Source of the DNA: Opitutales bacterium
GTDB lineage: Bacteria; Verrucomicrobiota; Verrucomicrobiia; Opitutales; UBA953
Assembly (NCBI GenBank): GCA_017531845.1
Contig: JAFXKI010000011.1
Span: forward strand, 1-64,000
Length of the DNA: 64,000 nt
Direction: 5' to 3'
A program made the position numbers and the translations under genes. Of this stretch, positions 26,624-35,355 are shown piece after piece. Within the stretch, counting starts at the first letter, position 1, and every line of letters begins with the position of its first letter. The notes beneath the pieces were generated by a model, which was not told the origin of the DNA, ran no database searches, and was given only the letters and a program-made list of their open reading frames with translations.

Positions 26624-27022
26624 TTATCGCTCCCAGTCGAGTGCGCCCTTCTTCACTTCATACCACAGGCCGAAAATAACAATACCTATGAAAACGGCCA
26701 AAGACCAAACAATCGTCAATCCCAAGCCTTGAGCAAGGAAATCACGATAAATCAACGCCGACGGAATCAAAAACACGACTTCGATATCGAACAAAATAAA
26801 CAGCATCGCCGTCAGGTAAAACCGCACGGAAAAACGCGGATGCACAGTCCCCTCTCCCTTCAAACCGCATTCGTAAGGAAGCTTTTGAGAACAGTTAGAA
26901 CGCCCTTTTTGACCGAAAATGTGGCTCGCAATAATAATCAGCACCGGCAACGCACAGCCGATGATGACTTGCACCAAAATCGGGAAATAACTTGTCAAAT
27001 TCGAGTCGGACATATCGCCCAT
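26624..27022 (-). CDS. nuoA: NADH-quinone oxidoreductase subunit A
   Basis: NuoA is a small three-helix membrane subunit of complex I. From the ATG at 27022 the product is 132 residues; ATG 27013 is an equally possible start. The signature loop YECGLKGEG followed by RFSVRFYLTAMLFILFDIEVVF is intact. It stands alone with its own terminator, far from nuoGHI at 8.5-12 kb and with no nuoB next to it. Confidence 0.93.
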   Translation of the reverse strand: MGDMSDSNLTSYFPILVQVIIGCALPVLIIIASHIFGQKGRSNCSQKLPYECGLKGEGTVHPRFSVRFYLTAMLFILFDIEVVFLIPSALIYRDFLAQGLGLTIVWSLAVFIGIVIFGLWYEVKKGALDWER

Positions 27023-27360
27023 TATTGAACGCCTTGCACGTTTTTTTTGCAAGAGCTTTTCGATACAAAAAACAGTTTTTGAGCTACGAAAACACAGAAG
27101 CACAGGAGCAACAGTTTTTTTTTCAACTGCTTCGCCACATCGCAACTTGAAGCAAAGTTTTCCAAGTAATTCTCACGGAGCCACGGAGACTCGGAGTTTT
27201 TTATTTGCGGTTAATTTTTTGCCGCAGATGAAACAAATATTCGAAGATTTTCTTAAAAAAAACTTCTCGGCGTTGCGGCTTGGCACAAAAAAAACGTTCC
27301 CGCACAAAACCGACTTTCGTCGCGCGGGAACGCTTTTCTTCAGGTCTTACGCCCTAGCCG
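27023..27360. other. Intergenic region upstream of nuoA, downstream of sdhB
   Basis: This 338-base stretch holds the sdh terminator at its right end (27286-27340). A repeat of CACGGAG, CCACGGAG, ACTCGGAG lies at 27174-27196, together with phrases such as GAAAACACAGAAGCACAGGAG near 27087. These look like decayed short-period repeats common in intergenic DNA of this phylum. No gene was seen; the nuoA promoter should lie in the left third but no clear boxes are visible. Confidence 0.5.
27286..27340 (-). terminator. sdh operon terminator built from an inverted pair of the CGGGAACG word
   Basis: CGTTCCCGC (27295-27303) and GCGGGAACG (27324-27332) are perfect 9-base arms. An inner stem CGAC/GTCG sits in the loop. 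On the minus strand the hairpin is followed by a run of eight U (AAAAAAAA at 27287-27294 on plus). It lies about 30 bases beyond the sdhB stop. Confidence 0.85.
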
Positions 27361-28152
<792 letters not shown>

Positions 28153-28185
28153 GATTTATTCCTTATCTTTAAGCATTAAGCTCTC

Positions 28186-30198
28186 TTATTTATACGAGCG
28201 CGTTGCGAGGTGAACGTTTTCGTAAACGAGCGGTTCCTGAACGCGAACGGGCTCCTTGTCTTCGCCCTGGTATTCCCAAACGCCGACGTGGTGGAATTTT
28301 TCGTCCACGCGTTGCGCTTCGCCTTCGTCGGTCGCATATTCCGAGCGGAAATGCCCGCCGCAGGATTCGTCACGTTCCCGTGCGTCGAGGCAAAGGAGTT
28401 CGGCAAATTCGAGGAAGTCTGCCACGCGAGCCGCTCTTTCGAGTTCGATATTGAGCGTATCTTTATCGCCGACGACGCGAACGTTTTTCCAGAAGTCTTC
28501 GCGAAGCGTTTTGATCTCAGCAATAGCTTCGGTGAGACCTTCCTTTGTGCGAGCCATACCGCACTTTTCCCAGATAATGTGTCCGAGTTTCTGGTGGAAG
28601 TAGCGGGGCGATTTGTCGCCCTTGACCGCCATCAGTTTTTCAATGCGTTCGCGAACAGCCGTTTCCGCCGCAGCGTATTCCGGGTGATCTTCCTTCTTCG
28701 GAGCGCCCTTGAGACCGCATTTCGCGAGGTAGTCCGGAATCGCCGCCGGAAGCACAAAGTAACCGTCGGAAAGTCCCTGCATGAGCGCGGACGCACCGAG
28801 ACGGTTTGCCCCGTGGTCGGAGAAGTTGGCTTCGCCGCCGACAAACAAGCCCGGGATCGTGGACATCAAATTGTAGTCCACCCAAAGACCGCCCATCGTG
28901 TAGTGGGACGCCGGATAAATCTGCATCGGGTTCTTATACGGATTCACGCCCGTAATGTTTTCATACATGTCGAACAGGTTTCCGTAACGGTCGCGAATAA
29001 CATCTTCGCCGAGGCGGTTGATCGCATCGCGGAAGTCGAGGAAGACGCCGAACCCTGTCGGAGCCACACCGCGACCGTCGTCGCAGGCTTCCTTCGCCGC
29101 GCGGGAGGAAATATCTCGCGGAGCGAGATTCCCGAAGCTCGGGTATTTGCGTTCCAGATAGTAGTCGCGATCTTCGTCCTTAACGTCGTTCGGATTGAGT
29201 TTGCCTTCGCGAATCAGTTTCGCCTGTTCGCGGGATTTCGGCACCCAAACACGACCGTCGTTGCGGAGGGATTCCGACATGAGCGTGAGCTTGGACTGCT
29301 GTTCTCCGTGAACCGGAATGCAGGTCGGGTGAATTTGCGTGTAGCACGGATTGGCGAAACCTGCGCCGTGTTTGTAGGCGCGGAAAGCCGCCGTAACGTT
29401 GCAACCCTGCGCATTCGTCGAAAGATAAAATACGTTCCCGTAGCCGCCCGTGCAAAGCACAACGCAATCGGCGTTCCACGATTTCACTTCTCCCGTAACC
29501 ATGTTGCGGGTAACAATACCTTTCGCTTCGCCGTTGACGACGACAAGGTCCATCATTTCGTGGCGGTTATACATTTTAACCGTCCCGAGCCCGATCTGCT
29601 TCGAAAGTGCGGAATACGCACCGAGAAGCAATTGCTGTCCGGTTTGACCGCGTGCATAGAATGTGCGGGAAACCTGCGCACCGCCAAAAGAACGGTTCGC
29701 GAGCGTTCCTCCGTATTCACGGGCAAACGGAACACCCTGCGCCACGCATTGGTCAATAATCGCATTGGAAACTTCAGCCAAGCGGTAAACGTTGCCTTCG
29801 CGGGCGCGGAAGTCGCCGCCCTTAATCGTATCGTAGAAAAGGCGATAAACGGAGTCGCCGTCGTTCTGGTAATTTTTCGCGGCGTTGATCCCGCCCTGCG
29901 CGGCAATCGAGTGTGCGCGGCGCGGGCTGTCCTGATAGCAGAAGCAGCTGACGTTAAAGCCCATTTCCCCGAGCGATGCGGCAGCCGCACCGCCGGCGAG
30001 ACCGGAACCGACCACGATTACGTGATACTTACGGCGATTTGCGGGATTGACGAGCTTGTATTCAAACTTACGCTTGCCCCACTTTCCGGCAATCGGTCCG
30101 TCCGGAATTTGAGAAATCTTTGCGGCAAATTCTTTCGGATCCGAAACCGCCTGCCATTTCGAAGCAAATTTAACTTCGGGAGTAACGTTGGAACTCAT
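28186..30198 (-). CDS. sdhA: Succinate dehydrogenase/fumarate reductase flavoprotein subunit
   Basis: This is the catalytic FAD subunit of complex II. The 670-residue length matches the B-type enzymes of Bacteroidota and relatives. The FAD-binding phrase [20 protein letters not shown] lies near 47-66, followed by the [16 protein letters not shown] block with the FAD-linked His. The active-site Arg/His blocks (QIHPTCIP, the [12 protein letters not shown] block) and [22 protein letters not shown] are intact. It lies between sdhC and sdhB. A very long frame on the other strand is a shadow. Confidence 0.96.
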   Translation of the reverse strand: MSSNVTPEVKFASKWQAVSDPKEFAAKISQIPDGPIAGKWGKRKFEYKLVNPANRRKYHVIVVGSGLAGGAAAASLGEMGFNVSCFCYQDSPRRAHSIAAQGGINAAKNYQNDGDSVYRLFYDTIKGGDFRAREGNVYRLAEVSNAIIDQCVAQGVPFAREYGGTLANRSFGGAQVSRTFYARGQTGQQLLLGAYSALSKQIGLGTVKMYNRHEMMDLVVVNGEAKGIVTRNMVTGEVKSWNADCVVLCTGGYGNVFYLSTNAQGCNVTAAFRAYKHGAGFANPCYTQIHPTCIPVHGEQQSKLTLMSESLRNDGRVWVPKSREQAKLIREGKLNPNDVKDEDRDYYLERKYPSFGNLAPRDISSRAAKEACDDGRGVAPTGFGVFLDFRDAINRLGEDVIRDRYGNLFDMYENITGVNPYKNPMQIYPASHYTMGGLWVDYNLMSTIPGLFVGGEANFSDHGANRLGASALMQGLSDGYFVLPAAIPDYLAKCGLKGAPKKEDHPEYAAAETAVRERIEKLMAVKGDKSPRYFHQKLGHIIWEKCGMARTKEGLTEAIAEIKTLREDFWKNVRVVGDKDTLNIELERAARVADFLEFAELLCLDARERDESCGGHFRSEYATDEGEAQRVDEKFHHVGVWEYQGEDKEPVRVQEPLVYENVHLATRSYK

Positions 30199-30225
30199 TT
30201 TATAAATTCTCCTTAAAATTCGGGG

Positions 30226-31074
30226 TTATTTCGCGGGAACGTCGCAAGCATCCGCGCTGCAGCACGGGCAGGAAACTTCGACAATCGGAGCCGTCGTATT
30301 CGGGTTCGGTTTAATGATGCCCGTGAGCACACCGGCGGGAACGGCAATCAAGCCGCCACAGACCGCAATGCAGTAAACCACCGCAATGCCGCGGAAAATC
30401 GGGCGCATTTTTTCGTTGCGCAGACCGACGGATTGGAACATTGAGTGCACGCCGTGCGAAAGGTGCGAGAAAAGGCAGATCATGCTCACCACATAAACGA
30501 GCGAAATCCACGGATTCGCGAACGCATTGTAAACCATCTGGTAAACGTCAAAAACCTTGTAGGAGAGCGTCGATTCTGCATTCCCGTGTTGTCCGAGGTA
30601 GCCGAAAATGCCTTCTCCGCCGACAGCCGTAATCGTCGTCGCCCCTTCATACGCCGCCATACCGCAAAGCCCGGCTTCTTTGAACACCGTAAATTGCAGA
30701 ATATGGAAAACGACAAAAGCGAGAAGAACAATCCCGGAAAGAATCATCGCACGAGCCGACCACGCCGCATAGCGCGTCGCATTTGCCGCGTATTTTTCCG
30801 GTCCGCGCGCCGCAAGATTTTCCATCTTCAAGTGGATCGCCAAGCCGAAGTGCACCACAAAGCACAACAGCATAAACAAGCGGAACCCCCACAGGGCAAC
30901 CGGCGGCAGGCTATGCAACAAATGCGCATAGGTATTGATTTTTTCGGGAGCCTGGAACATCTGCAAATTGCCCACCACGTGGACAATGAGGAACAGCACG
31001 AGAACCAGACCGGTAACTGCCATCAGGTATTTTTTTACAACCGACGGCACGCGGCAGCAGCATTTTTCGCTCAT
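30226..31074 (-). CDS. sdhC: Succinate dehydrogenase cytochrome b subunit, B-type
   Basis: This is the membrane anchor of complex II that binds two haems and reduces menaquinone. The 282-residue protein has five hydrophobic segments with the haem His residues (FLIVHVVGNLQMF, FVVHFGLAIHL, FVVFHILQF and the FSHLSHGVHSMFQS segment). It is longer than usual at the C-terminus, which has a Cys-rich tail (CPCCSADAC). The N-terminus also has three adjacent Cys. It is the first gene of sdhCAB. Confidence 0.92.
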   Translation of the reverse strand: MSEKCCCRVPSVVKKYLMAVTGLVLVLFLIVHVVGNLQMFQAPEKINTYAHLLHSLPPVALWGFRLFMLLCFVVHFGLAIHLKMENLAARGPEKYAANATRYAAWSARAMILSGIVLLAFVVFHILQFTVFKEAGLCGMAAYEGATTITAVGGEGIFGYLGQHGNAESTLSYKVFDVYQMVYNAFANPWISLVYVVSMICLFSHLSHGVHSMFQSVGLRNEKMRPIFRGIAVVYCIAVCGGLIAVPAGVLTGIIKPNPNTTAPIVEVSCPCCSADACDVPAK

Positions 31075-31463
31075 AAGTTTTGATAAGTTTTGGATAATGA
31101 AAGGATTTGAGGCCTGCCTTCGCGACCTTCGCGAAGACGCCGCAAAATGTGCCTCTTTTCCGGGCTTTTTTCAATCTCTTTTTCGCCGCCCCGCCATAAT
31201 GAGAATGAGTATTAATAAGCCTCGGAAGCAAATTCGAAAATCAAATCCCCTCCCGCGGGCGACAGGAAAAACGGCCCCCATAACACAAGGCGGGAATGCA
31301 GATGATTTTCTCTCTTCAGGCGGTGTTTTTTAGAAAAAAATCTCTTTCGCCTCCGCTTATACAATAATCTCGCTTCGCTCAAAATTTCATGCAAAATTCG
31401 GAGCGTGCGGGAACGTATTCTGCAATTCACCTACCCTCAACCCCTAAAATACGAAGGAAAACA
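31075..31463. other. Divergent intergenic region sdhC / phasin-like gene
   Basis: This 389-base stretch separates two divergent transcripts, so it should hold two promoters. I see a palindrome TTCGCGAA at 31126-31135, AT-rich patches at 31210-31240 and 31340-31380, and one GCGGGAACG word at 31409. A good ribosome-binding site (AAGGAAA) lies before the ATG at 31464. No gene or structured RNA was recognised. Confidence 0.45.
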
Positions 31464-31805
31464 ATGCTCGAAAATCTACAGGAAACCCTGAAAAAAACGC
31501 TTTTCGCCGGCGTGGGTGCCACCGTTATGTCTGCCGACGCGGTAAAATCCGCGCTTTCGGACCTCGTCAGCAAAGGCAAACTCTCCGCAGAAGACGCGAA
31601 GGTCGCCTTCGATAAAGCTGCAACCCGGGGCGAAGAAGACGCGAAGGCGATTTACGAAAAAGCTACGGCAAAAGGCAAGGAAGCCCTCGAAAGCGTAATT
31701 TGCTCCAAAAAGATCGACGCCCTCGAAAAACGCGTCGCCGCCCTTGAAGAAAAACTCGGCAACGTTCCCGCCGAAAACCCCTGCACCCCGCCCGACGGGC
31801 AATAA
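31464..31805 (+). CDS. Phasin-like coiled-coil protein
   Basis: The 113-residue protein starts at the ATG preceded by AAGGAAA. It opens with a short hydrophobic helix (LQETLKKTLFAGVGATVMSAD), followed by a SKGKLSAEDAKVAFDK motif and long Ala/Lys/Glu helices with a C-terminal coiled coil (LEKRVAALEEKLG). This is the layout of PhaR/phasin-like small proteins and of PHA-synthesis regulator-like families. A polyhydroxyalkanoate role cannot be shown, as no PHA genes are nearby. A hairpin terminator follows seven bases after the stop. Confidence 0.6.
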   Translation: MLENLQETLKKTLFAGVGATVMSADAVKSALSDLVSKGKLSAEDAKVAFDKAATRGEEDAKAIYEKATAKGKEALESVICSKKIDALEKRVAALEEKLGNVPAENPCTPPDGQ

Positions 31806-31811
31806 ACGACA

Positions 31812-31839
31812 GGCGGGAACGCAAAAACCCGTTCCCGCC
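31812..31839 (+). terminator. Hairpin of an inverted CGGGAACG pair after the phasin-like gene
   Basis: GGCGGGAACG (31812-31821) and CGTTCCCGCC (31830-31839) are perfect 10-base arms around an eight-base loop, followed by ATTTCTCT. It lies directly after the stop at 31805. Confidence 0.8.
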
Positions 31840-31865
31840 ATTTCTCTACGCCAGATTCCGGAACG

Positions 31866-33536
31866 ATGTTTTCGAACCGAAGAAAATCGCCGATTAAGAC
31901 GATTGCGATGTTGCGCAACGGTATCCGTGCGAAGGAAATCTTCGTCGTACTCTTGCGCAACGGGTTTAACGAACTCATCGACAAAATTTACAGCCCGAAA
32001 TCATTTTTTCGGCATCTCATTCCCAAGCCGGACAAAAGCGTTACGCTTTGGAGGCGCATTCGCGTTACCTGTGAAGAGCTGGGTCCGACTTTTGTCAAAT
32101 TCGGGCAAATCGTCAGCACCCGCGAAGACATTCTCCCGGCTCCGCTGATAGAAGAGTTAAAACAACTCCGTGACAGCGTTTCGCCCGCGCCGTGGGAACA
32201 AATCGAACCGGTTTTTAACGAAGAACTCGAAAACGGAATTGATTTTTATTTTTCGGAATTTAATACAACGCCGGCAGCGGCAGGAAGCGTCGGACAAGTT
32301 TACCGCGCGCGTTTGAAAACCGGAGAAAACGTCGCCGTCAAAATCCGCCGCCCGGGCGCGGCGCGCAACATGACGCGCGATTTCGAAATTCTCTCCTGGC
32401 TCATCGACCGCGCCGCAGAACGTTTCCCGGAGCTCGCCTCCTACGATCTTGCAGGAATTCTTGAGGAAATCCGTAGCGGAGTTTTACGCGAAACAGACTT
32501 CTCCTTTGAAGCCCGCAATGCCGAGCATTTTAATGCCGAAAACCCGTTCCCGGAAGTTTTTGCGCCAAAGATTTTTCCGCGAATTTCAACATCGCGCGTA
32601 CTCGTTTCCGAGTGGATCGACGGAATAGCTCCCGGCAAAAACGGCGTTCCCGCGCCTGCCTCCGCCGCCCAAGGCGCGCGCTCGCTTTTTCACCAAATTT
32701 TCACCGCCGGTTTTTTCCACGCAGACCCGCACAGCGGGAACGTCTTGCTCACTTCGGATAATCGTGTTTGCTTCATCGATTGGGGCATCGCGGGAACGCT
32801 CTCGCGAAAAATGCGCTACTTCCTTGCCGACATTTTTGCCGCCGCCGCAGAAGGCAACGCCGAAAAAGTCTTCCAAGTCGTTTTGAAAACCTATCCGCCC
32901 GCAGAGCGCATCAACAAAGCGAAAGCGGAATCGGAAATCGCCGTCGTTTTGCGGCGGCATCAAAATTTCGAGCAAAAAGAAGGTTCCCTCGGACACATGA
33001 TTTTCGATATGTTGCGCGTGTTTTCCGATTGCGGGCTTCCGCTCCCGCGAGACTATGCGCTACTCGCGAAATCGGTTATCGTCATGGAAGAAACCGGTCG
33101 CGCCGCCGATCCCGAATTTAATATCCAGCCCTTTGCAAAAGAAGCACTCAACCGCCTTTACCTGGAACGCTGGAATCCGAAGACTCTCGTCGGAGACACG
33201 CTTCGCGGCGCGGAGCGCCAATTCGCCTACATCAAGGAAATGCCGGAATCCGTCCAGCGCATTCTTTGGAAAATCGAAAAAGGCGAAGCTAAAATCGAAA
33301 TCGAGCATCGCGGCATGAGCGCAATGCGTAATACGCTCGACAAAGCGACCAACCGCCTATCGCTTGCGCTCATTATCGGCGCGCTTCTCGTTGCCTCCGC
33401 CCTACTCGTTTGCTCCGATTCGTTTGTCGGCAACGAAACGCGCGGCTTTACCCACCATCTCGGCGTTACCGGATTCATTGTCGCGGCGATTTGGACAGCG
33501 TGGCTTTCCTGGATTATCCTGCGCCGAAAAAATTAA
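31866..33536 (+). CDS. ABC1/UbiB-family atypical kinase
   Basis: The 556-residue protein carries the UbiB/AarF family marks: the KxGQ motif in GPTFVKFGQIVSTREDILP (about 78-96), the Ala-rich loop AAAGSVGQVY near 139, the Lys in NVAVKIRRPG, and HADPHSGNVL with the later IDWG (DFG-like). Two hydrophobic segments close the C-terminus. Family members support isoprenoid-quinone synthesis or act as ATPases on lipids; with menaquinone-type complex II nearby, a role in quinone homeostasis is plausible but inferred. It is probably transcribed on its own. Confidence 0.88.
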   Translation: MFSNRRKSPIKTIAMLRNGIRAKEIFVVLLRNGFNELIDKIYSPKSFFRHLIPKPDKSVTLWRRIRVTCEELGPTFVKFGQIVSTREDILPAPLIEELKQLRDSVSPAPWEQIEPVFNEELENGIDFYFSEFNTTPAAAGSVGQVYRARLKTGENVAVKIRRPGAARNMTRDFEILSWLIDRAAERFPELASYDLAGILEEIRSGVLRETDFSFEARNAEHFNAENPFPEVFAPKIFPRISTSRVLVSEWIDGIAPGKNGVPAPASAAQGARSLFHQIFTAGFFHADPHSGNVLLTSDNRVCFIDWGIAGTLSRKMRYFLADIFAAAAEGNAEKVFQVVLKTYPPAERINKAKAESEIAVVLRRHQNFEQKEGSLGHMIFDMLRVFSDCGLPLPRDYALLAKSVIVMEETGRAADPEFNIQPFAKEALNRLYLERWNPKTLVGDTLRGAERQFAYIKEMPESVQRILWKIEKGEAKIEIEHRGMSAMRNTLDKATNRLSLALIIGALLVASALLVCSDSFVGNETRGFTHHLGVTGFIVAAIWTAWLSWIILRRKN

Positions 33537-33678
33537 GAGGTCGAAAACCGTTTTTTTCAGACAAAAAGCCAAATCCGCCAAGAGAAAAAACGCGACGGTT
33601 TTGTACCTTCGTGAAAGATTTTTAAGCCTTGGAAGAAGCCGGATTCTGCTCCGCACGGGAACGCGCCGCCGTCGCCAA

Positions 33679-33733
33679 TAAAAAAAGCGTTCCCGCTTAA
33701 GCCGGCTCTCGCCGCACGGGAACGCTTCTCTTT
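33679..33733. terminator. Bidirectional terminator (inverted CGGGAACG pair) between ubiB-like gene and argG
   Basis: AAGCGTTCCCG (33685-33695) and CGGGAACGCTT (33717-33727) are perfect 11-base arms. An A run lies on the left and a T-rich run on the right, so it can serve both converging genes. A further CGGGAACGC word lies 30 bases to the left. Confidence 0.85.
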
Positions 33734-33760
33734 TAGCCTTAATCGTTAGGCTCTCAAAAC

Positions 33761-34993
33761 TTACATCATGTTTTCCGGACCGTTGACCTTGGCGTTCACC
33801 TTGAGGCGAAGCGCGTTCAGGTGGATGAAGCCGGAGGCGTCGTCCTGGTCGTAAGCATTGGTCGGGTCGGCTTCCATCGTCGCGATGTCCGGATTGTAGA
33901 GCGAGCACGGCGACTTGCGGCCGGCGACATAGCAGTTGCCCTTGTAGAGCTTGACGCGCACCGTTCCCGTGACGTTTTTCTGCGTTTCCGTAACAAGAGC
34001 CTGCAACGCGAGGCGTTCCGGCGCATACCAGAATCCGTTGTAAACGAGTTCCGCATATTTCGGAATGAGGCTGTCACGCAAGTGCATCGTATCGCGATCC
34101 ATCGTGATGGATTCCATCTGGCGATGCGCGAAGAAAAGAATTGCTCCGCCCGGGGTTTCATAAACGCCGCGCGACTTCATGCCGACAAAACGGTTTTCAA
34201 CCATGTCAACGCGCCCGATGCCGTGCTTTCCGCCGAGCTTGTTGAGCGTTTGCATCACTTCAAGCGGCGTCATTTTCTTGCCGTCGATGGCGACGCAGTT
34301 ACCTTTTTCAAAATCGAGCTCGATAAATTCCGGTGCGTCGGGAGCGTCTTCCGGAGCGACGGAGAGTTTGAACATCGCCTTGTTTTCCGGGCAAAACGCG
34401 TCGAACCACGGATCTTCCATAATTCCTGCTTCGTAGGAAATGTGGAGCAAATTGCGGTCCATCGAATACGGCTTTTTCATGCTCGCTTCGACGGGAAGCC
34501 CCTGCGCCACGCAGTAATCGATCATTTCCTTGCGCCCCGGGAACTGCGCGCGGAACGTTTCGTCGCGCCACGGAGCGATGATTTTCAAATCCGGAGCGAG
34601 CGCGGCAGCGGCGAGCTCAAAGCGCACCTGGTCGTTGCCCTTGCCCGTCGCACCGTGAGCGATGGCATCGCAACCTTCCGCCTTGGCGATTTCGACCATA
34701 CGTTTCGCGATGAGCGGACGCGCAATCGACGTGCCGAGGAAGTATTGTCCTTCGTAAATCGCTCCCGCCTGCATCATCGGGAAAATGAAGTCGCGGGCAA
34801 ATTCTTCCTGCAAATCTTCAATGTAAATTTTGGAAGCACCGGTTTTCTTGCTCTTTTCTTCGAGCCCGGAAAGCTCTTCTTCCTGTCCGACGTTCGCGCA
34901 GTAAGCGACCATTTCGGCGTTGTATTTTTCTTTAATCCAGGAAAGGAGCACGGACGTGTCCAATCCGCCGGAATATGCGAGAAGAATCTTCAT
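33761..34993 (-). CDS. argG: Argininosuccinate synthase
   Basis: ArgG joins citrulline and aspartate with ATP in arginine synthesis. The 410-residue length is normal. The ATP motif AYSGGLDTS is at residues 5-13, and the phrases [17 protein letters not shown]-like blocks and [24 protein letters not shown] are typical. It stands alone, with argH not seen. A partial copy of the AT-rich element lies upstream at 35046-35078. Confidence 0.96.
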   Translation of the reverse strand: MKILLAYSGGLDTSVLLSWIKEKYNAEMVAYCANVGQEEELSGLEEKSKKTGASKIYIEDLQEEFARDFIFPMMQAGAIYEGQYFLGTSIARPLIAKRMVEIAKAEGCDAIAHGATGKGNDQVRFELAAAALAPDLKIIAPWRDETFRAQFPGRKEMIDYCVAQGLPVEASMKKPYSMDRNLLHISYEAGIMEDPWFDAFCPENKAMFKLSVAPEDAPDAPEFIELDFEKGNCVAIDGKKMTPLEVMQTLNKLGGKHGIGRVDMVENRFVGMKSRGVYETPGGAILFFAHRQMESITMDRDTMHLRDSLIPKYAELVYNGFWYAPERLALQALVTETQKNVTGTVRVKLYKGNCYVAGRKSPCSLYNPDIATMEADPTNAYDQDDASGFIHLNALRLKVNAKVNGPENMM

Positions 34994-35045
34994 AGCAATG
35001 ATTGTTTTGTGTGGTTAAAAAGTAAGCGGGAATCATGCGCCGCGT

Positions 35046-35078
35046 TCCCGCGAAAATCAAATTGAAATTTAGCGAAGT
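35046..35078 (-). repeat. Variant copy of the AT-rich dispersed element upstream of argG
   Basis: On the minus strand AAATTTCAATTTG is followed by six extra bases and then GCGGGAACG. It is the same parts as the full element but with a spacer. It lies about 50 bases upstream of the argG start. Confidence 0.55.
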
Positions 35079-35134
35079 CAAACAGGGATCTCGGACAAAC
35101 ACGAATTTTAGGAAATATTTTAATGCGATAAAGC

Positions 35135-35353
35135 CTACCAGTGAGGCGGCTTCTCGTTGGCGGGCGGGACGTTCCCGTCGCCGCCGAGTGTTTCCGTTTT
35201 TTCCGCAAGAGAACGCAGCGCCCGGCGCAATCTGTCCACTTCCCTCGAAAGCTCAACCAGTGTTTGGTTTTGCTTGGAAACGTAATCATCAAGATACGTC
35301 AGCTTGATTTCAAGCTCTCGCAAGCGTTCCCGCGTGGATTCCGACTCATCCAT
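35135..35353 (-). CDS. slyX: SlyX-family small coiled-coil protein
   Basis: The 72-residue protein has an N-terminal coiled coil (RLRELEIKLTYLDDYVSKQNQTLVELSREVDRL, shown by heptads of Leu/Ile/Val) and the characteristic end KPPHW (usually PPHY). SlyX proteins are widespread in Gram-negative bacteria and have no assigned function. Its start is two bases after the autotransporter stop. Confidence 0.85.
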   Translation of the reverse strand: MDESESTRERLRELEIKLTYLDDYVSKQNQTLVELSREVDRLRRALRSLAEKTETLGGDGNVPPANEKPPHW

Positions 35354-35355
35354 CG

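Noticed and set aside
28210-30216. A 668-codon plus-strand frame
   Set aside because: It is antisense to sdhA throughout and has no family features; the sdhA motifs are intact.
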